Shown here piece after piece: positions 42,701-49,872 of a stretch of 49,921 nucleotides of DNA. The number at the start of each line of letters is the position of its first letter. Within the stretch, counting starts at the first letter, position 1. The notes beneath the pieces were generated by a model that worked only from the letters and a program-made list of their open reading frames with translations, was not told the DNA's origin and made no database searches. A program made the position numbers and the translations under genes. Where the stretch lies: contig NZ_BMCE01000009.1 in the NCBI RefSeq assembly GCF_014635025.1, forward strand, positions 1-49,921, given 5' to 3'. Source of the DNA: Fictibacillus barbaricus (GTDB taxonomy: Bacteria > Bacillota > Bacilli > Bacillales > Fictibacillaceae).

Positions 42701-43578
42701 ATAGTCGAAGCAACATGCGTACCGTGTCCGTGGTGATCGATAGAATCAGGATCTCCGGTGAAGTTATTCGTTTTTATAATCGATCCTTTAACATCAGGAT
42801 GATTCGAATCGATTCCAGTGTCCAAGACAGCTACTTTCACGCCTTTTCCATTATATCCAGCCGCCCATGCAGTTGGCGCACCAATCTGAGGTACACTCTG
42901 TTCCAGGGTCACCTGTACCTTTTTGTCAAGCCACAGCTTCTTCATGCCTCCAGCAAGCTCCGGTTCGGTACCCTCGGAGATGCTGTCGTCGTCGACCGCT
43001 TCCCAGAACGTCTTCGCCTTCGATTTGCTCGCCTTTAGCGCAACACCGTTGACGATATCTAATACCTTGTCCTTTTTTGAACCTGTCGGAGCGGCCTGAT
43101 CTAACGCTTTGTCCGTCATACTCTCTGTTCCTGTGTAAGTCGCGATCAACGGTATATCAGAGCCATGAGCGTCGTCGTATCCGTACTCAACCAACTTGGT
43201 GATGTTGAACAGTTCGCGGTCAAGTTCATCCGCATCGATGTACGGCTGCGCCTTAGCCGGGATGATGTAGACTTCTTTACCCACCTGTATCTTAGTTATT
43301 TCCGTTGGACTGCCATCAGACAACGGTGCGACAGTAGCCGCCTGCATACCGTCGGCGTATTTCTCAAGTGTTACAACCTCGCCCGTGACGAGAGTAACCG
43401 TGTGCGTCGAGACGATTGTGTTGTTCTGCTTTTGCTCGAACGCCTGAGTGACCGGCGTTTCTCCAGTGGTTTCATCATTAGCAAATGAATTACCAGTACT
43501 TGTTGCCAAAAGTACTACAGAAGCCAAGCCTGCGGCGGTCAATACATTAATAATTTTTTTGTTTCTCCTCTTCCTCAT
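39781..43578 (-). CDS. large secreted subtilisin-like (S8) serine protease
   Basis: A 1265-residue exported protease. A signal peptide with basic start (MRKRRNKKIINVLTAAGLAS) is followed by a propeptide to about residue 225. The S8 catalytic domain (about 235-510) has the triad Asp in VAVLDTGID (about 251), His in HGHGTHVAS (about 286) and Ser in ASGTSMATPHVAGAA (about 461). A protease-associated-like segment with GKLAVITRDAKSTITDQIKA lies near 850. The C-terminal 350 residues are beta-rich with PDTGYVSLRIKAWDANG near the end. It has AAGGAG upstream of ATG. The DNA is clearly more GC-rich than the flanks, and the architecture recalls actinobacterial subtilases, so horizontal gain is likely. 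It would degrade external protein. Confidence 0.9.
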   Translation of the reverse strand: MRKRRNKKIINVLTAAGLASVVLLATSTGNSFANDETTGETPVTQAFEQKQNNTIVSTHTVTLVTGEVVTLEKYADGMQAATVAPLSDGSPTEITKIQVGKEVYIIPAKAQPYIDADELDRELFNITKLVEYGYDDAHGSDIPLIATYTGTESMTDKALDQAAPTGSKKDKVLDIVNGVALKASKSKAKTFWEAVDDDSISEGTEPELAGGMKKLWLDKKVQVTLEQSVPQIGAPTAWAAGYNGKGVKVAVLDTGIDSNHPDVKGSIIKTNNFTGDPDSIDHHGHGTHVASTIAGSGAASGGKLKGVAPGAELLIGKVLNNAGSGSDSEVIAGMEWAVKEKADVVSMSLGNASPSDGADPISQAVNNLSQTSNTLFVIAAGNAGPDKKTIGSPGAAEKALTVGAVSKTDVLANFSSRGPIIENYRVKPEITAPGVGIVAARAAGTSMGTVFDANYTTASGTSMATPHVAGAAAILKQRHPDWSADRVKQVLVGTAKPTANDTAYQQGGGRVSIDKALDANIYSSPAVVSLGSAEETSKPIEKTFNYVNPSDSEMKLTLNMVSKNETGALAPDGMFKLNQTEVMVPAHSSSAVKVTFDPSFGNVSDYKAVVTATSSDGKTLNTTIGATKKVPSVDLTVQMIDRNGNPSSGDVFVVNLDTGFNRTIVPNRDTGIKIIEVPQGRYSVMGTVNTYDEANWRVENHTLVGDPDVEINANKTITLDAQLGKEVKIATPKESEGMGYKLGYRQQQQNNGIPFTIDFMKGYTAPYWDHPYVVPMEEPLTTGKFEFDFQQRRYAPLIRASYDGNGGSIPLEHVMFTPKLDGEKTLEAVNLGFARPEDLSGKDVSGKLAVITRDAKSTITDQIKAVTAAGAVGVFIVYDGPGIFWTSVFKTAGITIPAWTLQQDDGAVLFDRIESGATSINLKGIANSPYVYNMAMMIPDVIPANPVDEVTAENSAVVNAHYRSTKGRVLGETLTAIRPGEVGTFSVVEFVDGPLDREEWYSTGSMSPTMKDMQWSHAVYDDNRISRSMKDIFRNYLPGEKHEETWLGAANGPAESENTQAFREGDKFNLNMQAHSDSQPGHWGNFGYPEDTTMVRVYQDDKLLTQRKWFSLSTPQTVSPNPATYRITMDTAHPTGFIMSTKTSTAWTFKSERPASGQETLALLWPKYDIKLDEENKANGGITDHFDLSFELQSGATPDIKGVEVEVSTDDGETWSKTKVDNRQDGHYKVWVKNPDTGYVSLRIKAWDANGSQIEQTIIKTYAVR

Positions 43579-44356
43579 TTAAACTCTCCTTTTCCTAACT
43601 AAATAGTAGATTCATATATTTGTAAAAATGTGAAGGTTTGTGCTGATGACTTAACTTCGTATTTAATATACGGATCTGTCTTTAGTATCAATTGGAATTC
43701 AATATTTATTAAATATTCAGAAATATTTCTTAATTCAGATTATAGGACAGGCTTCAATTCAAGTAAATTGGGGGATTATTCTATGATTTTTATTAATTTT
43801 TTTTAAATGAATCAATAAGAAAATAAATGTTTATGTCGTTTTTTGTAAAATAAACTAGAAAAAATAAGTAATATGATTTAATTTATTGAAGAAACTCGAA
43901 AGATACTGGAGTTGAAAAATGGGGGATTTTTAGAATTTCACTAGAAAATAGTCTTTTAATTGTATGGATCTCTATTTTTTCCACTACTATTTATCATGAT
44001 TCTCTTGAGTTAATCACACCTTTTTATAAAATTAAGACATTTAATATCTAAAGGGGTTTTATTAAAGTCACAATAACTGAGATGAAATCCTCAACAGGTT
44101 CAGAGACGTATCCTTTGTCAAAAGGGCACATAATACACCCCATTATTTATTTACCGTTAATATTGCTAATGACGGGCCAAAAGGATGGCATATGGTTAAT
44201 TACAAGGTAAAAAAATTGGATTCCATTGAAGGAATCCAGTGTAAACACCCTGTATAATAGTTTTAGTAAGTGTTATAACTTCGTTTTTGTACTTCAAAGT
44301 CTAAAGCACGATCGTAGTTATCAACGACACCGCCAGCTGCACAATCCACCGCATTA
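43579..44356. other. gene-free region upstream of the S8 protease
   Basis: AT-rich. It contains a minus-strand terminator-like hairpin at 44217-44238 (TGGATTCC/GGAATCCA followed by seven T in that direction). A short frame near 44105-44215 (GHIIHPIIYLPLILLMTG) is hydrophobic but has no start or family that I can name. Confidence 0.45.
44217..44238 (-). terminator. intrinsic terminator, minus strand
   Basis: Perfect 8-bp stem TGGATTCC/GGAATCCA with six-base loop; the minus direction continues ATTTTTTT. Confidence 0.75.
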
Positions 44357-44385
44357 AACCCCCACTCTTCTAATGAGTGGGGGTT
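44357..44385. terminator. 11-bp GC-rich hairpin at the end of the ligase fragment
   Basis: Perfect stem AACCCCCACTC/GAGTGGGGGTT with loop TTCTAAT. The ligase frame runs into it, so the last few codons are read from the hairpin. It lacks a strong T run on either side. Confidence 0.7.
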
Positions 44386-44837
44386 ACAAAATTTAGTTCA
44401 CACCCGAGCCCATTACTTTCTATAAACTTTACTGCTGTACATAAATGACTGTCGGCTGGAATAATTTCAGCAAGAAGTTCCTTACGGGCAAGTAATGGCA
44501 GCCCTTTTACTGACTTACCTTTATACATTAGGATATCAAAAGCTACGTATGTAACTTGTTCATTATTTTTACTGCTCATAAATCTCGCCATTATAGCTTC
44601 AAAGTCTGGTTTCCCGCTATCATCCGTTATAATTATTTCCCCATCGATTACAGTTCCAGGAGGAAATCCTAAATTTAGCAGCTCTTTAAATCTAAAGGTA
44701 ACTTCATTGTGGTGACGAGTATATAATTTTACGTTACCGTCAAGATCCACTGTATAAAGTAACCGAATTCCATCTAATTTTAATTCGGTGATATAATCCT
44801 GATCATCAAATGGATGATCAGATTTTTGTAATAACAT
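44370..44837 (-). pseudogene. truncated ATP-dependent DNA ligase
   Basis: The N-terminal 145 residues match Bacillus/SPbeta YoqV-like ATP-dependent DNA ligases. The adenylation lysine lies in TELKLDGIRLLYT (KxDG, near residue 20), then RHHNEVTFRFKELLNLG, VIDGEIIITDDSGKPDFEAI and TYVAFDILMYKGKSV. After VKFIESNG the sequence leaves the family, and the remaining nucleotidyltransferase motifs (EGIVMK-type) and the OB domain are absent. The family usually has about 270 residues. The ATG at 44835 is preceded by an in-frame stop and a poor ribosome binding site. A gene remnant, non-functional as a ligase. Confidence 0.82.
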
Positions 44838-45149
44838 CGGTTATGAAGAATATGCAAGTGTGTAATTTTAAAAAAAGCCTTTAAAATTGAGGTAAATAAC
44901 ATTAACTAGATTTTATTTGTGTATTTAATACCATACGAGGTTCCTCTTTATTCTTTGAATGCGTAGGTAGGGTAGTACCAGCGAAGCTGTCACCACCCGC
45001 AATAAAAAAATGTCAAGATTACAATAAGATATTTAATTTTGATACTTTAAACACGTATACCCTCGTCCTGATTTTAGGACGAAGATAAAATAAAGTTGTT
45101 AAAATTTTTAATAAATATTTCACCGAACTTAAAATCTAAGTTTTAATTC
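44838..45149. other. gene-poor stretch with a short unexplained frame and hairpin
   Basis: A minus-strand open run ending in TAA at 44902 reads IAGGDSFAGTTLPTHSKNKE, then EPRMVLNTQIKSS. It has coding-like character but no start codon or family that I know. A hairpin TCGTCCT/AGGACGA lies at 45063-45082. Confidence 0.3.
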
Positions 45150-45177
45150 CATAATAGCACCCGTTTGTTGAAGAACT
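45150..45177 (+). repeat. attC-like repeat, right half, copy 25
   Basis: ATAATAGCACCCGTTTGTTG, then AAGAACT. First copy after the 17-kb repeat-free block. It lies 27 bases after the stop of the anti-sigma gene. Confidence 0.8.
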
Positions 45178-45204
45178 CATTTTAAAATAAACTCATTAAG
45201 AGCT

Positions 45205-46569
45205 TTAGTCTAAATTTACTTTTACTCTATTTAATTCGACTGGATTGTTCATACTTAAAGAATTCATATTAATTCTTAATACATAATCATTAAGTTTAAA
45301 GTTCTTCGCATCTGATAAATCAAATGTGTTTCTGAATCTTAATTCTTCCTTATTTAATATTTCTAATGAATGCTTCATAGACTTTTGATAAATTTCTTTT
45401 TCTGACTTCTTTACCAGAGTTACATCATTGAATGCAAAATTTTTATAGAACGAGTAATTCTGATCCTTTGTATCCTTATTTTGAATTTGAAAATCAACGA
45501 TTATACGGTCTTGTCTAGTTGTAATTCTCTCGATCATTACTGCAAGGTCCTGCCTAGCAGCCTTAATCGTGACAGGTGTTTTTTCTTTTAGATTCACGAA
45601 TTGATTTGGGGCATAAATGGCTACTTTTGGAACGATCACCAGATGACTGGTTCTTCCCTTTAAAGACTCTGGAATTATACTTCTATTCTTAACTACAAAG
45701 CTATCATTACTTTCTAAGGTTTCAAGATCTATCCCATCAGATGAAATTTCAATTTGCTTGCTTTTATCATCATAAATTTCTAATCTAACCTGATCCTTTT
45801 TTCCGCCAACAGGAAGTGTTGTCGTATAGTTTATTGCTGTTGAGGCTTTACCTTTTACAATTGAATCAAAATTTACATTTACATCGGCCTGATTATCATA
45901 ACTTTCTTTATCAACTTCTATAGTTTCAAATGGTAATTGTTTAATGGGTACATCGAATCTCCAGTTTCCTTCTATTTCACCTATTCTTTTAAATTCAAGT
46001 GGAAAAGTTGTATCTGACGGCAGCTGTGTTTTCGGATAATTTAATCGGATATGGCCAACGAATTGATTTTGGGAAGGCTCCATATAAACTAGTTCTTTAC
46101 TGTCTGATATTCCGCCGCTTCCGTCGAACACCTCGTAAAACCCTTGAACGGTACCATCCTCTTCTTTTTGGATGTCCCCATTAACAGAAAAGGTTACTCC
46201 AACCACTGCTCCATCATAATAAGCATTTGTTATTGAAACATCTATACCGTTCTGACTGTACACTTCATTTAGTTCTGTAATTAAATTTTCTGTTTGGAGA
46301 TTCCGTCCCACCGCATCGTTGAAAACAACATAAACGTTCCCCAATAGAGGGACTTTTGCCATTACCTTTGATAATGAAGGAGAAATGAAACTAGATGTAA
46401 TCATAACAGTTGCAGCTGCAACAATTGACCAACCTACTCTTTTAAATGACCTTTTCTTATTAGATCCTTCAAAGACTGCTCGTTCTTTCCCGATCTTTAT
46501 TGCATTCAAAACATCATTTTTTGGCACGTCAATCCTTTCATAAGCTTGTTGAAGTAACTTTTTCTCCAT
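45205..46569 (-). CDS. DUF4179 anti-sigma factor
   Basis: A 454-residue single-pass membrane protein that probably holds the neighbouring ECF sigma factor. A cytoplasmic N-terminus of about 45 residues (MEKKLLQQAYERIDVPKNDV) is followed by one membrane helix VGWSIVAAATVMITSSFISP (about 46-65), then the DUF4179 domain (about 80-210, with NGIDVSITNAYYDGAVVGVT) and a C-terminal beta-rich DUF5643-like part. Its start overlaps the sigma gene by about 32 bases, so the two are translated together. The outer domain presumably senses an envelope signal. Confidence 0.88.
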   Translation of the reverse strand: MEKKLLQQAYERIDVPKNDVLNAIKIGKERAVFEGSNKKRSFKRVGWSIVAAATVMITSSFISPSLSKVMAKVPLLGNVYVVFNDAVGRNLQTENLITELNEVYSQNGIDVSITNAYYDGAVVGVTFSVNGDIQKEEDGTVQGFYEVFDGSGGISDSKELVYMEPSQNQFVGHIRLNYPKTQLPSDTTFPLEFKRIGEIEGNWRFDVPIKQLPFETIEVDKESYDNQADVNVNFDSIVKGKASTAINYTTTLPVGGKKDQVRLEIYDDKSKQIEISSDGIDLETLESNDSFVVKNRSIIPESLKGRTSHLVIVPKVAIYAPNQFVNLKEKTPVTIKAARQDLAVMIERITTRQDRIIVDFQIQNKDTKDQNYSFYKNFAFNDVTLVKKSEKEIYQKSMKHSLEILNKEELRFRNTFDLSDAKNFKLNDYVLRINMNSLSMNNPVELNRVKVNLD

Positions 46570-47080
46570 TATCGTTCATTCCTCCTAACCCTTTCTTTAA
46601 TTGGGTTTTCCCTCTACTTAAATAGGTCTTCACGGTATTTGTAGGGATGTTCATTAATTTAGCAACTTCCTTTATGGGTAAATCATGAATGTAAAAGAGA
46701 ATTATCGTATTTTTATATTTTTCATCTAGCTGATCAATAGCTTCTAATAAATCTATACTCTCTTCAATATCACTGTTCTTAGTCTTCAATTTAGTAACGT
46801 TTTCAAGAGGAAGTTCTTTCTTTTTCTTATTTAATAAACTGTAAGAACAATTAATTAGAATTTTTGTGAGCCAGGTCAGAAAATACTCTTCATTTTTTAA
46901 TTGTTCAATGGATTTGAAGGCTTTATAAGAAGTTTCCTGCACGATATCTAGAGCGTCTTCTCGATTTTTCACATATATATAAGCCGTTCGATACAATTGC
47001 TCGCTATGTAAAATCAAAAGCTCCTCTAATGCCTTTTTATTGCCCTTCATAGCCTTTTTAACTAGTTTAAGTTCAAGCAT
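46538..47080 (-). CDS. ECF RNA polymerase sigma factor
   Basis: A 180-residue extracytoplasmic-function sigma-70 factor. Region 2 (about 8-75) has LYRTAYIYVKNREDALDIVQ, then ETSYKAFKSIEQL. Region 4 (about 118-165) has DEKYKNTIILFYIHDLPIKE, then VAKLMNIPTNTVKTYLSRGK, the helix-turn-helix that reads the -35 box. I choose ATG 47080, six bases after AAAGGAGG, rather than the upstream TTG. It is encoded with its DUF4179 anti-sigma factor and probably activates its own promoter. Confidence 0.9.
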   Translation of the reverse strand: MLELKLVKKAMKGNKKALEELLILHSEQLYRTAYIYVKNREDALDIVQETSYKAFKSIEQLKNEEYFLTWLTKILINCSYSLLNKKKKELPLENVTKLKTKNSDIEESIDLLEAIDQLDEKYKNTIILFYIHDLPIKEVAKLMNIPTNTVKTYLSRGKTQLKKGLGGMNDNGEKVTSTSL

Positions 47081-47101
47081 TTTCAACCTCCTTTCTGTAC
47101 A

Positions 47102-47131
47102 TTAGAGCAAAATGGTAATGAAAAAGTTTCA
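47102..47131 (-). promoter_or_regulatory. possible ECF-type autoregulated promoter
   Basis: Minus strand: TGAAAC (47131-47126), then about 17 bases, then GCTCTAATG. TGAAAC is the -35 element recognised by many Bacillus ECF sigma factors; the -10 side is less typical (CGTC expected). It lies about 20 bases upstream of the sigma gene ribosome binding site. Confidence 0.45.
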
Positions 47132-47186
47132 ACCCTTATTATTAATTATAAAATGTCTTTGAAAGCATCTAATTTATCATCGCCAT

Positions 47187-47215
47187 AAAAAAGATCACCA
47201 TAAAGGTGATTTTTT
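47187..47215. terminator. bidirectional terminator
   Basis: ATCACC/GGTGAT stem, loop ATAAA, with A-rich left and T6 right flank. It lies between the sigma promoter and repeat copy 26. Confidence 0.65.
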
Positions 47216-47229
47216 GAGTAGTTTTTAAT

Positions 47230-47278
47230 TTAAGTGCATTTTTCCTTCTTTAAGAAATGCACCCGTTAGTTGAAGAAG
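47230..47278 (+). repeat. attC-like spacer repeat, copy 26
   Basis: TTAAGTGCATTTTTCCTTC, TTTAAGAAATGC, then ACCCGTTAGTTGAAGAAG. It lies 18 bases after the stop of the 88-aa membrane protein. Confidence 0.9.
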
Positions 47279-47296
47279 TATGGTTTAGTACCTTTC

Positions 47297-47563
47297 TTAT
47301 TTCGATATTAGAAACACCTGCAACAGTATGCTTATCAATAACGCCAAAACTCTAATCAGATAATAATATTTTTTAGATAAAACGGATTGAGACCTTTCAA
47401 TATATCCAATGACTAAAATCAATCCCAATACACCAATATAATCTTGAAAACTAACTAACTTTTTATTAGTCCAATTACTATCAATAAAGCTATAAAAGAA
47501 CAAAAAAAGAAAAGTGTACGTTCCCATAGCAAATAAAGTTTCTTTAAGCTTTTCCATTTTCAT
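47297..47563 (-). CDS. small membrane protein, 88 aa
   Basis: Three hydrophobic segments: MGTYTFLFLFFYSFIDS, YIGVLGLILVIGYIE and YYLIRVLALLISILLQVFLI. Start MKMEK has AGTAGGT upstream. No recognised family. A one-gene unit between copies 26 and 27. Confidence 0.68.
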   Translation of the reverse strand: MKMEKLKETLFAMGTYTFLFLFFYSFIDSNWTNKKLVSFQDYIGVLGLILVIGYIERSQSVLSKKYYYLIRVLALLISILLQVFLISK

Positions 47564-47639
47564 AACGTACCTACTCTTGTTGTTTTATTATTCTATTTTA
47601 TACCTTTAAGAATTTCATTCCTTGTTTAAACTAACCAGC

Positions 47640-47682
47640 CCTTTTCTCGAGTAACTGCAGCTGCCTTATGTGGAATAACTTA
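47640..47682 (+). repeat. attC-like repeat, highly diverged, copy 27
   Basis: Only the right end TGTGGAATAACTTAT and a CTGCAG hairpin-like centre recall the repeat. It is placed as expected, about 28 bases after the stop of the next gene. Confidence 0.35.
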
Positions 47683-47709
47683 TCAAAGAATCCTGTTCTA
47701 AAAAAAAGG

Positions 47710-48114
47710 TTAACGGGTTTCAATAATGTGTAGTATTAATTTTCGAGTGTTTTCTAAGCAATTTAGTTCTTTGTGAAAACATTGATAAATATAAATACTT
47801 AGTGACTCTTTTAATATAGAATTTTGAGGATATAGTGAGAAAAAGTCTTCATATAACAAATTCCTTTGATATTTAGGAATTTTCTTATTGCTGAAAACAT
47901 ATGAACAACTACCGGCTATCAACATCGTAAATTCTTCAAAATCAGCATATAGATCATTCTCTTGAATCCCTAAATCTTTCTCAATTTTTTCGTAATCATC
48001 GTGTGGAATTGAATGTAATATTTCATTATTGTAATACTTTTGAAGTTCATTTAATTTATCTAGCTTTTGTTTATCATTCATTTCAGAGGAAAATATCTTA
48101 AATTTATTAAACAA
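47710..48114 (-). CDS. hypothetical protein, 134 aa (recurring family)
   Basis: A soluble, mainly helical acidic protein. The start is TTG with GGAGGA 12 bases upstream. Marks: DDYEKIEKDLGIQENDLYAD (about 41), FEEFTMLIAGSCSYVF (about 60) and KIPKYQRNLLYEDFFSLYPQ (about 79). I do not recognise the family, but the window holds two more traces of it: a 3' fragment on the plus strand at 10519-10639 and a 5' remnant at 112-175. Size and helical build would suit an immunity-type protein, without direct proof. Confidence 0.72.
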   Translation of the reverse strand: MFNKFKIFSSEMNDKQKLDKLNELQKYYNNEILHSIPHDDYEKIEKDLGIQENDLYADFEEFTMLIAGSCSYVFSNKKIPKYQRNLLYEDFFSLYPQNSILKESLSIYIYQCFHKELNCLENTRKLILHIIETR

Positions 48115-48163
48115 GGTTATTATTAATCCTCCTAATATAAGCTGATTTAATTAACTACGCCTT

Positions 48164-48220
48164 TAATTCAATAAAAATTGCATTCCCTTCTTGAAGAAAT
48201 GCACCCGATTGCTGACTAAA
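48164..48220 (+). repeat. attC-like spacer repeat, copy 28
   Basis: ATTCAATAAAAATTGCATTC, CCTTCTTGAAGAAATGC, then ACCCGATTGCTGACTAAATT. It touches the stop codon of the gene at 48221. Confidence 0.92.
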
Positions 48221-48676
48221 TTATTTAACTTTCTTATTAATGTAATTATCAAGTCTTTGATATTCATTCATGGGAAAATCGTGGTTCACCCAATTATCAC
48301 GATATCCCTCTATACCATGCTTCTTTAATAATTTGCTTATTGAATTTACAACAACCTTTATAAGATCACTTAATAAACATTGTTCTTTAAATAAAATACT
48401 TCTTTCAATTCCACTTACTTTTATTATTGTTATCAATACATCTCGGTCATTTTGCTTCTCAAATTTCCAAACTAATCTTTCAGGTTCTTCCTCCATAATA
48501 AAAGTACTTTCATTTATAGGGTAAGGTACACAACCAGGAGTAATTGTTATTAATGACCTTAGAAGATCACTTAATGAATCTGTAAGATAACTTGCTATAA
48601 AATTGAATTCTTTATTATTGATTTTAATACTACCGCTTGCCCAACCTCTTCCCGACAACTGATATTTAAATTCCAT
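48221..48676 (-). CDS. hypothetical protein, 151 aa
   Basis: A soluble alpha/beta protein with no known domain. MEFKYQLSGRGWASGSIKIN is followed by FNFIASYLTDSLSDLLRSLI, a tryptophan-containing strand ERLVWKFEKQNDRDVLITII and a basic C-terminus (INKKVK). GGGTGAG precedes the ATG. A one-gene unit; the stop is immediately followed by repeat copy 28. Confidence 0.72.
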   Translation of the reverse strand: MEFKYQLSGRGWASGSIKINNKEFNFIASYLTDSLSDLLRSLITITPGCVPYPINESTFIMEEEPERLVWKFEKQNDRDVLITIIKVSGIERSILFKEQCLLSDLIKVVVNSISKLLKKHGIEGYRDNWVNHDFPMNEYQRLDNYINKKVK

Positions 48677-48744
48677 AACTCACCCAGATCATAAATTATT
48701 TATAGCTTCTTTCTGGTGCCTTACTTTTACAACAATTCTCCCTT

Positions 48745-48801
48745 TATTCAATAAAAAAGTACATTTCTCCTTCTTAAAGAAATGCACCCGATTGTTGAAC
48801 A
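48745..48801 (+). repeat. attC-like spacer repeat, copy 29
   Basis: ATTCAATAAAAAAGTACATT, CTCCTTCTTAAAGAAATGC, then ACCCGATTGTTGAAC. It lies 2 bases after the stop of the gene at 48804. Confidence 0.93.
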
Positions 48802-48803
48802 TT

Positions 48804-49199
48804 CTACCTTCCACGTTCTGCTCTGTCATATGCTTCTTTAATCAATGGAAGCACTGATTTAAAATTAAATATTAGATCTTTCATTGTTTTTATTGGTTTC
48901 ACAAACCCAACATTGTAAACTCCCCATCTATCATCTTCTGGTTCAATACAAGTATATAAATATGGTTTTTCACTTCCATCCCAAATTAAACCGGCTCTTG
49001 AGCCATTCGGTGCCTGTACAAAGCCATCTCCAAAGGTACAACCTTCCTCTTCATCAAAATCAAAGTGATCAGTTATTTCACCATATATAAACCCATCTGT
49101 TTCTGTCTCGAAACGAAGGGGGTTCCTATGATAAACTCGATTTCCAAACATTCGTTTCATTAGGTTCCAGATTCGGTTCCAGATACTTGTATTCATCAT
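48804..49199 (-). CDS. hypothetical acidic protein, 131 aa
   Basis: A basic, aromatic N-terminus (IWNRIWNLMKRMFGNRVYHR) precedes an acidic body with ITDHFDFDEEEGCTFGDGFV, then QAPNGSRAGLIWDG, and DDRWGVYNVGFVKPIK. GGTGGGA lies upstream of two ATGs. Family unknown. The compact build and single-gene setting recall immunity or cassette proteins; that is inference. Confidence 0.7.
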   Translation of the reverse strand: MMNTSIWNRIWNLMKRMFGNRVYHRNPLRFETETDGFIYGEITDHFDFDEEEGCTFGDGFVQAPNGSRAGLIWDGSEKPYLYTCIEPEDDRWGVYNVGFVKPIKTMKDLIFNFKSVLPLIKEAYDRAERGR

Positions 49200-49261
49200 A
49201 TTCCCACCGTTCGAGATACTATTTTAGGTTTGATTTCGTACTATAACTGCTAACAAGCCTT

Positions 49262-49311
49262 AAAAAGGAGGGTCACACTCTGCTGCAATCGCACCCGTTT
49301 GTTGAATAAGA
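49262..49311 (+). repeat. attC-like spacer repeat, copy 30 (different centre)
   Basis: AAAAAGGAGGGTCACACTCT, then GCTGCAATCGCACCCGTTTG, then TTGAATAAG. The ends are kept, but the usual TTCTTGAAGAA core is absent. Confidence 0.8.
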
Positions 49312-49318
49312 AAATAAT

Positions 49319-49789
49319 TCAATACTGAACTACATTTAGCCACTGACAATCAGGACCAATGGTTATATGAGGGATTTTGTTTGATTCGAATATTTTGTAA
49401 ATATCAATGTTCTTTTTGTTGATGTTGTTTAAATATTGAGATGCATCTGTATCTGAAAACACTAAAAAATCAATTGTAGAATGCAGCAAATAAAACTCAT
49501 ATACATATTGCTTGTTACTATCCTTTATATACCCTACATAACCCATTGTTCTTGGAAAGATGCGTGTTAACGGGAATGGAATTTTATTAAATACTACAAA
49601 ATCATTTGAAAGTTCGGCAAGTAATTCTTCTTCCCATTCAGGAATAATCGCATAAATATAACATTCTTGCTTGTAAATGCTATTGATTGTATCAGCAAAC
49701 TCCTGGTCATTAATTTCTTCATCGAGCCATATCTCTCTTATCTTCGGAACGCTTTCCAACCCAATCACCCTTTTATAAAGATTATACAT
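49319..49789 (-). CDS. hypothetical protein, 156 aa
   Basis: A soluble protein of unknown family. Marks: IWLDEEINDQEFADTINSIY (about 20), YIYAIIPEWEEELLAELSND (about 43), FLVFSDTDASQYLNNINKKN (about 107) and ITIGPDCQWLNVVQY at the end. The ATG has only a weak ribosome binding site. The stop is 7 bases from repeat copy 30. Confidence 0.7.
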   Translation of the reverse strand: MYNLYKRVIGLESVPKIREIWLDEEINDQEFADTINSIYKQECYIYAIIPEWEEELLAELSNDFVVFNKIPFPLTRIFPRTMGYVGYIKDSNKQYVYEFYLLHSTIDFLVFSDTDASQYLNNINKKNIDIYKIFESNKIPHITIGPDCQWLNVVQY

Positions 49790-49807
49790 TAAAGGTTTGA
49801 ACAGTTA

Positions 49808-49872
49808 GTTCAATAAAAAATAGCTACAATACAGCTCTATCAATCTTCCATTAAAGCACCCGATTGCAGAAG
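49808..49872 (+). repeat. attC-like spacer repeat, copy 31 (different centre)
   Basis: Left end GTTCAATAAAAAATAGC and right end GCACCCGATTGCAGAAG are conserved. The centre of about 30 bases is unrelated to other copies. No gene follows before the window ends. Confidence 0.8.
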
